From assembly GCA_002421565.1 (NCBI GenBank), contig DIKC01000118.1, positions 1 through 5,303 of the forward strand: a stretch of 5,303 nucleotides of DNA, written 5' to 3'. This DNA comes from Desulfobulbaceae bacterium UBA5628. Lineage in GTDB: Bacteria; Desulfobacterota; Desulfobulbia; Desulfobulbales; Desulfurivibrionaceae. The translations under genes were made by a program, and so were the position numbers. Position 1 is the stretch's first letter; each line of letters opens with the position of its first letter. Under the pieces are notes generated by a model. It saw only the letters and a program-made list of their open reading frames with translations, was not told where the DNA came from and did not search any database. Below are positions 1 through 5,303 of this stretch, piece after piece.

Positions 1-531
1 GCCGCCACCCAAGCGGCGGCCCATCCCCCGGAACCACCGGCCCCGCCCGATGTCAGCGCCTTGCTGGAGGGCGATATTGGGGAAGGCGACGAGGTCAAGG
101 ATGTGCCCCTGGCCATGGTGCTGATGACGGAAGGAGCGGAACGCACCGCTATGGCCGAGGCCCTGAGCGGCCAGGGTTATCAGCCGGAATTTCCAGACTC
201 GGCCGAACACGCCATCGAGCGAATGCGCTTTGTCAAATTCACGGTGGTGATGCTCGACAGCGCCTTTGAACCGGGCGGGCTGGCCGCCTCCGCCTTTCAT
301 CAGCACATGCGCAACCTGGCCATGGCTGCCCGCCGCACCATCATCTATATTCTGATCGGGTCGGAGTTCCACACCCTCTACGACCTGGAAGCCTTGGCCA
401 ACAGCGCCAATCTGGTGGTCAACGCCAAGGATATTCCCCGTCTGCCGGTGATCCTCAAAAAGGCCAAACAGGACTACCAGGCCCTCTTCGGCCCCTATCT
501 CCAGGCCCTGGCCGAGCACGGCAAATTGTGA
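1..531 (+). CDS. Zinc-ribbon/receiver-like protein, C-terminal part (5' end outside window)
   Basis: The frame is open from the first base to the TGA at 529-531, giving 176 codons; no start is visible in a convincing context, so the gene begins upstream. Numbering from the first codon seen, residues 1-34 are an Ala/Pro/Glu-rich linker. From about residue 36 there is an alpha/beta pattern like a CheY-type receiver: a hydrophobic strand (PLAMVLM), a strand ending in D86 (VVMLDSAF), a strand ending IGS (S121), and a strand with K143 (NLVVNAKD). The D, S/T and K fit the phosphoacceptor, switch and lysine positions, but the first strand lacks the acidic pair that binds Mg, so phosphorylation is doubtful. 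The C-terminal segment (FHTLYDLEALA to the LFGP motif) resembles proteins of sulfate- and iron-reducing deltaproteobacteria that start with an MJ0042-type zinc ribbon; that N-terminus is inferred, not seen. The function is unknown. Confidence 0.75.
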   Translation, partial: AATQAAAHPPEPPAPPDVSALLEGDIGEGDEVKDVPLAMVLMTEGAERTAMAEALSGQGYQPEFPDSAEHAIERMRFVKFTVVMLDSAFEPGGLAASAFHQHMRNLAMAARRTIIYILIGSEFHTLYDLEALANSANLVVNAKDIPRLPVILKKAKQDYQALFGPYLQALAEHGKL

Positions 532-543
532 GCAAATCGTTTT

Positions 544-586
544 TTAATCAAATCCTAATCAAATCCTAATAATCTTAACCCAGAAT
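544..586 (+). promoter_or_regulatory. Putative Pho box (11-bp direct repeats) and pst promoter
   Basis: Bases 545-570 have an exact 11-bp period, with the unit TAATCAAATCC. Phased another way, there are three 7-bp half-sites, TTAATCA (544-550), CTAATCA (555-561) and CTAATAA (566-572), each pair separated by AATC. PhoB/PhoP regulators of the OmpR family bind 7-bp direct repeats with 4-bp spacers, so the period and the place upstream of pstS both fit. The half-sites differ from the E. coli CTGTCAT consensus, so the call rests on architecture and position. A weak -10 candidate, CAGAAT (581-586), lies at a suitable distance, as expected when the box replaces the -35 element. The -10 is the least certain part. 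Confidence 0.5.
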
Positions 587-604
587 GAATCTGAAACACT
601 GCCG

Positions 605-622
605 GGCGGGAACAAACCCGCC
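605..622 (+). other. Small GC-rich hairpin in the pstS leader
   Basis: GGCGGG (605-610) pairs perfectly with CCCGCC (617-622) around the 6-nt loop AACAAA. It lies between the putative promoter and the pstS ribosome binding site. No T-tract follows, so it is not an intrinsic terminator. It may stabilise the 5' end of the mRNA or be chance in a GC-rich genome. A regulatory role is speculation. Confidence 0.3.
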
Positions 623-654
623 GCATCATTAAATTCGGGTTAAGGAGCACGACA

Positions 655-1650
655 ATGAACGGACAACCAGGACGACCGAAAGGGTTAATCGGCAAGATGC
701 TGCTGGTTTGCGGGCTGCTGACCGGGATGGCGGGGCCGGTGGTAGCGGCGACCGAAGTGGATAAGGATATTCCGGCCTACCAGAAGGTGAGCGGGGTTTC
801 CGGCAATCTCAACAGCATCGGCTCGGACACCCTGAACAACCTGATGACCTTCTGGGCCGAGGGCTTCCGCCGCCACTACCCCAATGTCCGGATCCAAATC
901 GAGGGCAAGGGTTCCTCCACCGCCCCTCCGGCCCTGATCGCCGGCACCGCCCAGCTCGGTCCCATGAGCCGGTTGATGAAAAACGACGAAATCGACGCCT
1001 TCATTAAAAAATACGGCTACAAGCCGACCGTAATCGGCACCGGCCTTGATTCCCTGGCGGTCTATGTCCATAAAGACAATCCCCTCAATGCCCTTTCGAT
1101 CCCGGAAGTGGATGCGATTTTCTCCAAAAACCGCACCTGCGGCCACCCCAACGACCTCGCCACCTGGGGCCAGCTCGGCCTGGGCGGCGAATGGCAGCCC
1201 CGCCCCCTGAGCATTTACGGCCGTAACTCCGCCTCCGGCACCTACGGCTATTTCAAGGAAACCGCCCTCTGCAAGGGGGATTTTAAAAACTCGGTCAAGG
1301 AACAACCCGGCTCCGCCTCGGTGGTGATGGGAATCACCGAAGACCGCCAGGGAATCGGCTACTCCGGGATCGGCTACCGCACCTCCGGGGTGAAAACCCT
1401 GGCCCTGAGCAAGAAAAAGGGGGAAACGGCCTACGAGCCGAACTATGAAAACGTGATCCGCGGCAAGTACCCCCTCTCCCGGATGCTCTATGTTTACGTG
1501 GCCAAGGCCCCGAACCAGCCGCTGCCGCTCTTGACCAGGGAATTCCTCAAGTTCGTCCTCTCCCGCGAGGGTCAGGAAATCGTGGTCAAGGACGGCTACC
1601 TGCCGATGCCGGCCGCCATCGTCAAACGAGAACTGGCCAAGCTGGAATAA
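655..1650 (+). CDS. pstS: Phosphate ABC transporter, periplasmic phosphate-binding protein PstS
   Basis: This 331-residue protein captures inorganic phosphate in the periplasm and delivers it to the PstC/PstA permease. The N-terminus has basic residues (R7, K9, K14), a hydrophobic core from about 15 to 30, and an Ala-Ala end (PVVAA), a Sec signal peptide probably cleaved after A31 or A32. Ligand-binding segments typical of PstS follow: the GSDTL loop (56-60), GKGSSTAPPALIAGTAQLGP (84-103) and YGRNSASGTYGYF (188-200), whose Ser/Thr/Arg residues would hydrogen-bond phosphate. C162 and C206 could form a disulfide after export. The ATG at 655 is preceded by a strong TAAGGAG (641-647) with 7-nt spacing, which fixes the start. 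The length is normal for the family. It is the first gene of the operon, downstream of a likely Pho box, so phosphate-starvation induction is expected. In most genomes pstC follows directly; here two R-M genes come between. Confidence 0.93.
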   Translation: MNGQPGRPKGLIGKMLLVCGLLTGMAGPVVAATEVDKDIPAYQKVSGVSGNLNSIGSDTLNNLMTFWAEGFRRHYPNVRIQIEGKGSSTAPPALIAGTAQLGPMSRLMKNDEIDAFIKKYGYKPTVIGTGLDSLAVYVHKDNPLNALSIPEVDAIFSKNRTCGHPNDLATWGQLGLGGEWQPRPLSIYGRNSASGTYGYFKETALCKGDFKNSVKEQPGSASVVMGITEDRQGIGYSGIGYRTSGVKTLALSKKKGETAYEPNYENVIRGKYPLSRMLYVYVAKAPNQPLPLLTREFLKFVLSREGQEIVVKDGYLPMPAAIVKRELAKLE

Positions 1651-1665
1651 ACCAACACAACTCTC

Positions 1666-1672
1666 GGTGGAG
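1666..1672 (+). promoter_or_regulatory. Ribosome binding site deciding the methyltransferase start
   Basis: GGTGGAG lies 3 nt before the ATG at 1676. It supports that ATG rather than the in-frame GTG at 1667, which lies inside the motif and has no Shine-Dalgarno sequence of its own upstream. Spacing from GGAG is short, but counted from GGTGG it is 5 nt. Confidence 0.55.
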
Positions 1673-1675
1673 AAA

Positions 1676-2647
1676 ATGAACAAGGCGTTGGCCCAAGAGA
1701 TACTAACCAAACGCATAACCACGGACATTTATTGTGGCGACAGCAAAAAACAACTCAAACTGCTCCCCGATAACTCCGTGGACCTTATTGTCACTTCACC
1801 ACCTTATGCGGATCAGCGGAAAACCACGTACGGCGGCATCCACCCCGACGAATACGTACAATGGTTTCTGCCCATATCCGAGCAGTTATTGCGAGTATTG
1901 AAGCCAACCGGAACTTTTATTCTGAACATTAAGGAAAAAGTAGTTGCAGGCGAACGTAGCACCTATGTAATGGAATTAATCCTGGAAATGCGGAAACAAG
2001 GATGGCTGTGGACCGAAGAATTTATCTGGCACAAAAAAAATTGCTACCCTGGCAAATGGCCGAACCGCTTCCGCGATGCCTGGGAACGCCTGCTGCAATT
2101 TAACAAAAACCGCCACTTCAATATGTATCAGGAAGAGGTAATGGTGCCGATGGGGAGATGGGCTGAATCAAGGCTGAAAAACCTGTCCGACACCGATAGA
2201 ATTCGCGACAACTCAAAGGTTGGCAGCGGCTTTGGTAAAAATATCTCCAATTGGCTCACAAGAGAAAAAGCATATCCAACCAATGTGCTGCATTTAGCCA
2301 CCGAATGCGGCAACAAAAATCACAGCGCTGCTTTCCCGGAGGAACTGCCGGAATGGTTCATCAAACTTTTCACCAGAGAAGATGATACCGTCCTTGACCC
2401 ATTCATGGGATCCGGCACAACGATTACCGCTGCCAACAGAATGAGGAGAAATTCCATTGGCATAGATGTAGTTGCCGAATATTGCGAACAAGCGATGATG
2501 CAAGTGAAACCGGTTGATCTTTATCTCTTTGAACCGAAGGTGATTTATGAAACCTCTGAGTCAGAAAGAAATATCAAAGTACGTGGAGAAAAACATAGGA
2601 ACATTCCACGAAAAAAGAATACAAAGCCTGGACAGCTTAAAGCTTGA
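1676..2647 (+). CDS. Site-specific DNA methyltransferase, beta class (N6_N4_Mtase family), of a type II R-M system
   Basis: It transfers a methyl group from S-adenosylmethionine to an exocyclic amine in a specific DNA site, protecting it from the endonuclease encoded next. Numbering from the ATG at 1676 (323 residues), catalytic motif IV is TSPPY at 40-44 and the SAM-binding motif I is DPFMGSGTT at 241-249. Motif IV before motif I, with the target-recognition region between, defines the beta class. SPPY is typical of N4-cytosine enzymes and DPPY of N6-adenine ones, so m4C is more likely, though motif IV alone is not decisive. The central block (WHKKNCYPGKWPNRFRDAWE, and later SGFGKNISNW) looks well conserved and undamaged. 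An in-frame GTG at 1667 is an alternative start. The last 33 codons overlap the endonuclease gene in another frame and encode a hydrophilic, Lys/Arg-rich tail that may not be a conserved part. The target site cannot be read from the sequence. Confidence 0.9.
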   Translation: MNKALAQEILTKRITTDIYCGDSKKQLKLLPDNSVDLIVTSPPYADQRKTTYGGIHPDEYVQWFLPISEQLLRVLKPTGTFILNIKEKVVAGERSTYVMELILEMRKQGWLWTEEFIWHKKNCYPGKWPNRFRDAWERLLQFNKNRHFNMYQEEVMVPMGRWAESRLKNLSDTDRIRDNSKVGSGFGKNISNWLTREKAYPTNVLHLATECGNKNHSAAFPEELPEWFIKLFTREDDTVLDPFMGSGTTITAANRMRRNSIGIDVVAEYCEQAMMQVKPVDLYLFEPKVIYETSESERNIKVRGEKHRNIPRKKNTKPGQLKA

Positions 2648-3314
2648 CCGAGTACTAAAAAGCAAAAATCCATATTTATTTAAGGCTAAAAACGTACTGA
2701 CATCTGATCAGATCGTAAGAGGTCTGGTGGATGCTCATATTTCATCACACGAGGAAACCATTTTTGGTGATTGGCTGGAAGGCCTGGCTATCTTTATCAA
2801 CAAAAATATCTATGGCGGCTGGAAATCAGGTATCACAGGTATTGACCTCGAATTTGATCGGGATGGCATACGATACATTGTCACCATAAAATCCGGCCCT
2901 CGCTGGAGCAACGGCTCACAATTAAAAAAGATGCTCTCTGATTTCAACACTGCCCAAAAGGCCCTTAGGACCAGCAGTTCAAAACTTAATATAAAAGCGG
3001 TCAACGGTTGCTGTTACGGTAAAGATCGCAAACCGGACAAGGGAGCATACTTCAAATATTGCGGACAACGCTTCTGGGAGTTCATATCCGGCGACCCCAA
3101 TTTGTTCATAGAAATCATTGAACCTCTGGGGCATCGGGCAAAAGAAAAAAATGACGAATTTACCAAAAGCTATTCCAGAGTAATAAATAAATTCACGAGT
3201 GAATTCTCAGCCGCCTTCTGCGACGAAAACGGCGATATCGACTGGACGAAGCTGGTTCGGCTCAATTCCGCGATTGATCTCCCCAAACCCAAAAAGGTCC
3301 GCGCTCGCCAATGA
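2547..3314 (+). CDS. Type II restriction endonuclease, PmeII-family-like
   Basis: This 255-residue protein is expected to cut DNA at sites left unmethylated by the adjacent methyltransferase. I recognise it from its overall sequence as close to the PmeII-family restriction endonucleases; that is recall, not a search. A PD-(D/E)XK-like core is visible: E79 in FGDWLEGLAIF (73-83), D100 in GIDLEF (98-103), and the strand ending IVTIKSGP (111-118), with T113-I-K115 in place of a canonical E-X-K. Further conserved-looking blocks are VNGCCYG (152-158), YFKYCGQRFWEFISG (168-182) and IEPLGHRAKEKN (191-202). The ATG at 2547 has AAGGTG at 2537-2542, 4 nt upstream. The frame overlaps the methyltransferase gene by 101 nt, suggesting coupled translation. 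Its TGA forms an ATGA overlap with the pstC start. The AT-rich composition contrasts with the flanking pst genes and points to acquisition. No frameshift or internal stop is present, so the enzyme is probably intact. Confidence 0.85.
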   Translation: MKPLSQKEISKYVEKNIGTFHEKRIQSLDSLKLDRVLKSKNPYLFKAKNVLTSDQIVRGLVDAHISSHEETIFGDWLEGLAIFINKNIYGGWKSGITGIDLEFDRDGIRYIVTIKSGPRWSNGSQLKKMLSDFNTAQKALRTSSSKLNIKAVNGCCYGKDRKPDKGAYFKYCGQRFWEFISGDPNLFIEIIEPLGHRAKEKNDEFTKSYSRVINKFTSEFSAAFCDENGDIDWTKLVRLNSAIDLPKPKKVRARQ

Positions 3315-5303
3315 ATAAGCGATTTATCCAGAAGGTGCGGCGGCAGGATCGGATCGCCGGGCGGGCCATCACTTTGGGCGGGATGCTGGTAATCGCGGCG
3401 GTGATCGCCATTATCCTTCTGATCATCCGGGTGGCCCTGCCCATGTTTATGCCGGCCAAGGCCCAACTGGCCCACCGCCTGCCCGCCGTCGGGGCAGATG
3501 AACAACTGGCGGTGGGGATCGACGATTATCAAGAAGCGGCCTTTGTCCTCGACCGCCAGGGCCGCTTCACCTTCACCCACCCGGCCGCCGGCACGGTGAT
3601 TACCGTGATCGAAGCTGGCGGCGACCAGCCCCCCCGCTTGGTGCAAGCCATCGAGCCGTACCGCAACGATACCTTCAACCTCCTCTGGCAGGATCAATCC
3701 CTGACCGTGGCCCGGGTAGTCTTCACCCCCCGGTTCGATGACGCGGGCAAGCGCACCATTGTCCCGGAGGTGGCGATTTTAAAGGAACTGCCGCCGCCGA
3801 CCCTGCCCGCCACGGCCACCCGCATCGCCAGCCGGGGAGCCGACGGCGACCGTTTTCTGCGGGTGGCCCTGCTGGCCGACAACCGTTTTCATCTGACCCT
3901 GGAAAGCACTGCCACCGATCTTTTCGGCAACGAAAGCCGGGAAAGCGCCGAGTTTCTGATCGAGGAACCAATGCCGGGGCGGATCACCGCCTTTACCCTC
4001 AACGAAAAAGGCACCATCCTCCTGGCCGGCACCGACCAGGGCCGCCTCCTGCGCTGGGAAATCTCCCAGGAAGGGGCGCGCCGCACCGACGAGGTAGCAG
4101 CGGTGGCGGGAGACCAGCCGATCACCGCCCTGGCCCTGGTCTTCGGCGGTATCTCGGTGGCGGTGGGCGGGGCCGACGGCTCGCTGGTCACCTGGATGCC
4201 GATCTGGGAAGAACAGGGCGGGGAAAAGGTGCGGGTGCTGCGGCCGATTCATCGCTTAAAATCGCATCAGGGGGCGGTGGCGGAAATCATTCCCTCCCGC
4301 CGGTCCAAATCCCTGCTCAGCCGAGGCGACGACGGCCGGCTCCATCTCGACCATATGACCAGCGAGAACCATCTCCTCAGCCTGGCGGGCGAAAAAGAGG
4401 GCCTGAGCGCGGCGGCCATGTCGGGACGGGGCAACAGCCTGGTCGGCCTTGACCGGGAAGGCCGTCTGCTGGTCTGGCAACTGGACAATCCCCATCCCGA
4501 AATCAGCTTCAAAACCCTGTTCGGCAAGGTGTGGTACGAAAACTATCAGCAGCCCGAATATGTCTGGCAATCCTCGGCCGGCAACGACGATTTCGAGCCC
4601 AAACTGAGCATCGTCCCCCTGCTCTTCGGAACCATCAAGGGCACCTTTTACGCCATGCTCTTTGCCATTCCGCTCGCCATTTTCGGGGCGGTGTACACCA
4701 GCCAGCTCACCAGCCCCGCCTTCCGCCAGGCGATCAAGCCGGGGATCGAGGTGATGGCCTCGGTGCCTTCGGTGGTGATCGGCTTTCTCATCGCCCTCTG
4801 GCTGGCCCCCATTGTCGAACGTCACATCCTCGCCCTGCTGATGGCCCTCTGCCTGGTGCCAACGGTCTTTATTCTCTTCATGGCCCTGATCAAGCCGCTC
4901 TGCGAACGGCCCACCCTCCAGAACCGGTTCAAGGGCTACGAGTTTCTCCTTTTGGTGCCGGTGATCATTATCGGCGGCATGGTGGCCTTTCTGCTCGCAC
5001 CGCCGGTGGATGCCCTCTTTTTCCAGGGGGATTTCAAACAGTGGCTTTACGACGGGATGGGGGTGCGCTACGACCAGCGCAACAGCATCATCATCGCCTT
5101 TGGCCTGGGGATCGCGGTGATTCCGATCATCTTTTCGATCACCGAGGACGCCATTTCCAACATCCCGCCCAGCCTTTCCGCCGCCTCCCTGGCCTTGGGA
5201 GCCAGCCGCTGGCAGACGATCTGGCGGGTGGTGCTGCCCTCGGCCAGCCCCGGCATCTTTGCCGCGATCATGATCGGCTTCGGCCGGGCGGTGGGGGAAA
5301 CCA
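3311..5303 (+). CDS. pstC: Phosphate ABC transporter permease PstC, long form with periplasmic beta-propeller-like domain (3' end outside window)
   Basis: The frame runs stop-free for 664 codons from the ATG at 3311 and leaves the window open. It encodes one of the two inner-membrane subunits that form the phosphate channel with PstA. A basic N-terminus (to R18) leads into a transmembrane helix at about 22-48. Residues about 65-395 form a large, presumably periplasmic domain with WD40-like units ending in G-x-L-x-x-W patterns: LAGTDQGRLLRWEI (238-251), VGGADGSLVTWMPI (285-298), RGDDGRLHL (338-346) and LDREGRLLVWQL (380-391). Hydrophobic helices follow at about 436-463, 482-502, 505-530, 545-565 and 592-612. 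The EAA loop (LGASRWQTIWRVVLPSASPG, 629-648) and GFGRAVGET (656-664) are PstC hallmarks. E. coli PstC is about 319 residues; the long form is known elsewhere, for example in Pseudomonas. No strong Shine-Dalgarno lies at proper spacing (AAAAAGG at 3291-3297 is 13 nt away), so translation may depend on coupling to the endonuclease gene. Confidence 0.9.
   Translation, partial: MNKRFIQKVRRQDRIAGRAITLGGMLVIAAVIAIILLIIRVALPMFMPAKAQLAHRLPAVGADEQLAVGIDDYQEAAFVLDRQGRFTFTHPAAGTVITVIEAGGDQPPRLVQAIEPYRNDTFNLLWQDQSLTVARVVFTPRFDDAGKRTIVPEVAILKELPPPTLPATATRIASRGADGDRFLRVALLADNRFHLTLESTATDLFGNESRESAEFLIEEPMPGRITAFTLNEKGTILLAGTDQGRLLRWEISQEGARRTDEVAAVAGDQPITALALVFGGISVAVGGADGSLVTWMPIWEEQGGEKVRVLRPIHRLKSHQGAVAEIIPSRRSKSLLSRGDDGRLHLDHMTSENHLLSLAGEKEGLSAAAMSGRGNSLVGLDREGRLLVWQLDNPHPEISFKTLFGKVWYENYQQPEYVWQSSAGNDDFEPKLSIVPLLFGTIKGTFYAMLFAIPLAIFGAVYTSQLTSPAFRQAIKPGIEVMASVPSVVIGFLIALWLAPIVERHILALLMALCLVPTVFILFMALIKPLCERPTLQNRFKGYEFLLLVPVIIIGGMVAFLLAPPVDALFFQGDFKQWLYDGMGVRYDQRNSIIIAFGLGIAVIPIIFSITEDAISNIPPSLSAASLALGASRWQTIWRVVLPSASPGIFAAIMIGFGRAVGET

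Larger units (their letters stand above)
1651..3310 (+). other. Type II R-M module inserted in the pst operon between pstS and pstC
   Basis: The two genes here, a DNA methyltransferase and a restriction endonuclease, separate pstS from pstC, which are usually adjacent. Base composition drops sharply right after the pstS stop and rises again at the pstC start, while both flanks read as intact pst genes. The 25 nt between the pstS stop and the methyltransferase ATG leave little room for a separate promoter, and the endonuclease stop overlaps the pstC start. I see no transposase, integrase, terminal inverted repeats or convincing target duplication, so the mode of insertion is unknown; the boundaries given are the gene junctions, not proven recombination points. 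The methyltransferase-first order would let protection precede cutting when the module enters a new cell. Confidence 0.75.

Noticed and set aside
511..545. Intrinsic terminator of the upstream gene (GCCG-AGCA-CGGC stem, then a T-run at 540-545)
   Set aside because: The stem has only 4 bp, lies inside the coding end, and is about 17 nt from the T-run. An intrinsic terminator needs the two adjacent.
694..723. Lipobox in the PstS signal sequence (LVCG, Cys19)
   Set aside because: The residue before Cys is Val rather than Gly/Ala/Ser, and a normal Ala-Ala cleavage region follows later. A soluble periplasmic protein is more likely.
685..1728. Long open frame on the minus strand across pstS
   Set aside because: It lies opposite a clear pstS with signal peptide and binding motifs. 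The translation is Gly/Val/Asp-rich without recognisable motifs, as expected from the complement of GC-rich codons.
3159..3186. Possible promoter for pstC inside the endonuclease gene (TTTACC, 16 nt, TAATAA)
   Set aside because: Both hexamers are weak, and AT-rich coding sequence often yields such matches. Not strong enough to list, though it would matter if transcription mapping found a start here.
3190..3205. Perfect 7-bp inverted repeat with 2-nt spacer (AATTCAC-GA-GTGAATT) in the endonuclease gene
   Set aside because: It is coding sequence in an AT-richer stretch, and about one such repeat is expected by chance in a region of this size when several spacer lengths are allowed.
1639..3255. 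AAGCTGG at 1639-1645 and 3249-3255 as a target-site duplication flanking the R-M module
   Set aside because: The second copy is inside the endonuclease coding region, about 60 nt before its stop, so the two copies do not bracket the module. Seven bases can recur by chance.
3170..4825. Several overlapping minus-strand open frames opposite pstC
   Set aside because: They are antisense to an uninterrupted pstC with family motifs, have low-complexity Arg/Gly/His/Pro composition, and lack ribosome binding sites I could defend.

Overview
The window shows a high-GC bacterial chromosome carrying the start of a high-affinity phosphate uptake (pst) operon. A compact type II restriction-modification (R-M) pair sits inside the operon, between pstS and pstC. 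The first gene resembles the zinc-ribbon/receiver-like proteins I associate with deltaproteobacteria (Desulfobacterota), and the long PstC would fit that group too. The lineage is an inference from protein style, not a database match.

Layout, all on the + strand: (1) 1-531, the 3' end of a gene whose visible part is a Pro-rich linker and a degenerate receiver-like domain. (2) 532-654, the only intergenic stretch. It holds an 11-bp-period direct repeat that looks like a PhoB-type (Pho box) site, a small GC hairpin, and a strong ribosome binding site. (3) 655-1650, pstS, the periplasmic phosphate-binding protein. (4) 1676-2647, a beta-class DNA methyltransferase (TSPPY, then DPFMGSGTT). (5) 2547-3314, a restriction endonuclease I recognise as PmeII-family-like, overlapping the methyltransferase gene by 101 nt. 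(6) 3311 to the window end, a long-form pstC with a periplasmic WD40-like beta-propeller domain ahead of its permease domain, cut by the window edge just inside its EAA loop.

The R-M genes are clearly poorer in GC than their neighbours. Hand-counted 60-base samples give about 32% (2641-2700) and 42% (3121-3180), against about 63% in pstC (4741-4800). The joins are tight: 25 nt between the pstS stop and the methyltransferase ATG, and a 4-nt ATGA overlap between the endonuclease stop and the pstC start. The natural reading is that the module was acquired and now lies in the pst transcription unit. R-M expression would then follow phosphate starvation, and pstC expression would depend on reading through the R-M genes. 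I see no C-protein gene, no transposase, and no separate promoter that I can defend.

An R-M system under Pho control, embedded seamlessly in a transporter operon, is the most notable thing here. The individual proteins belong to known families.
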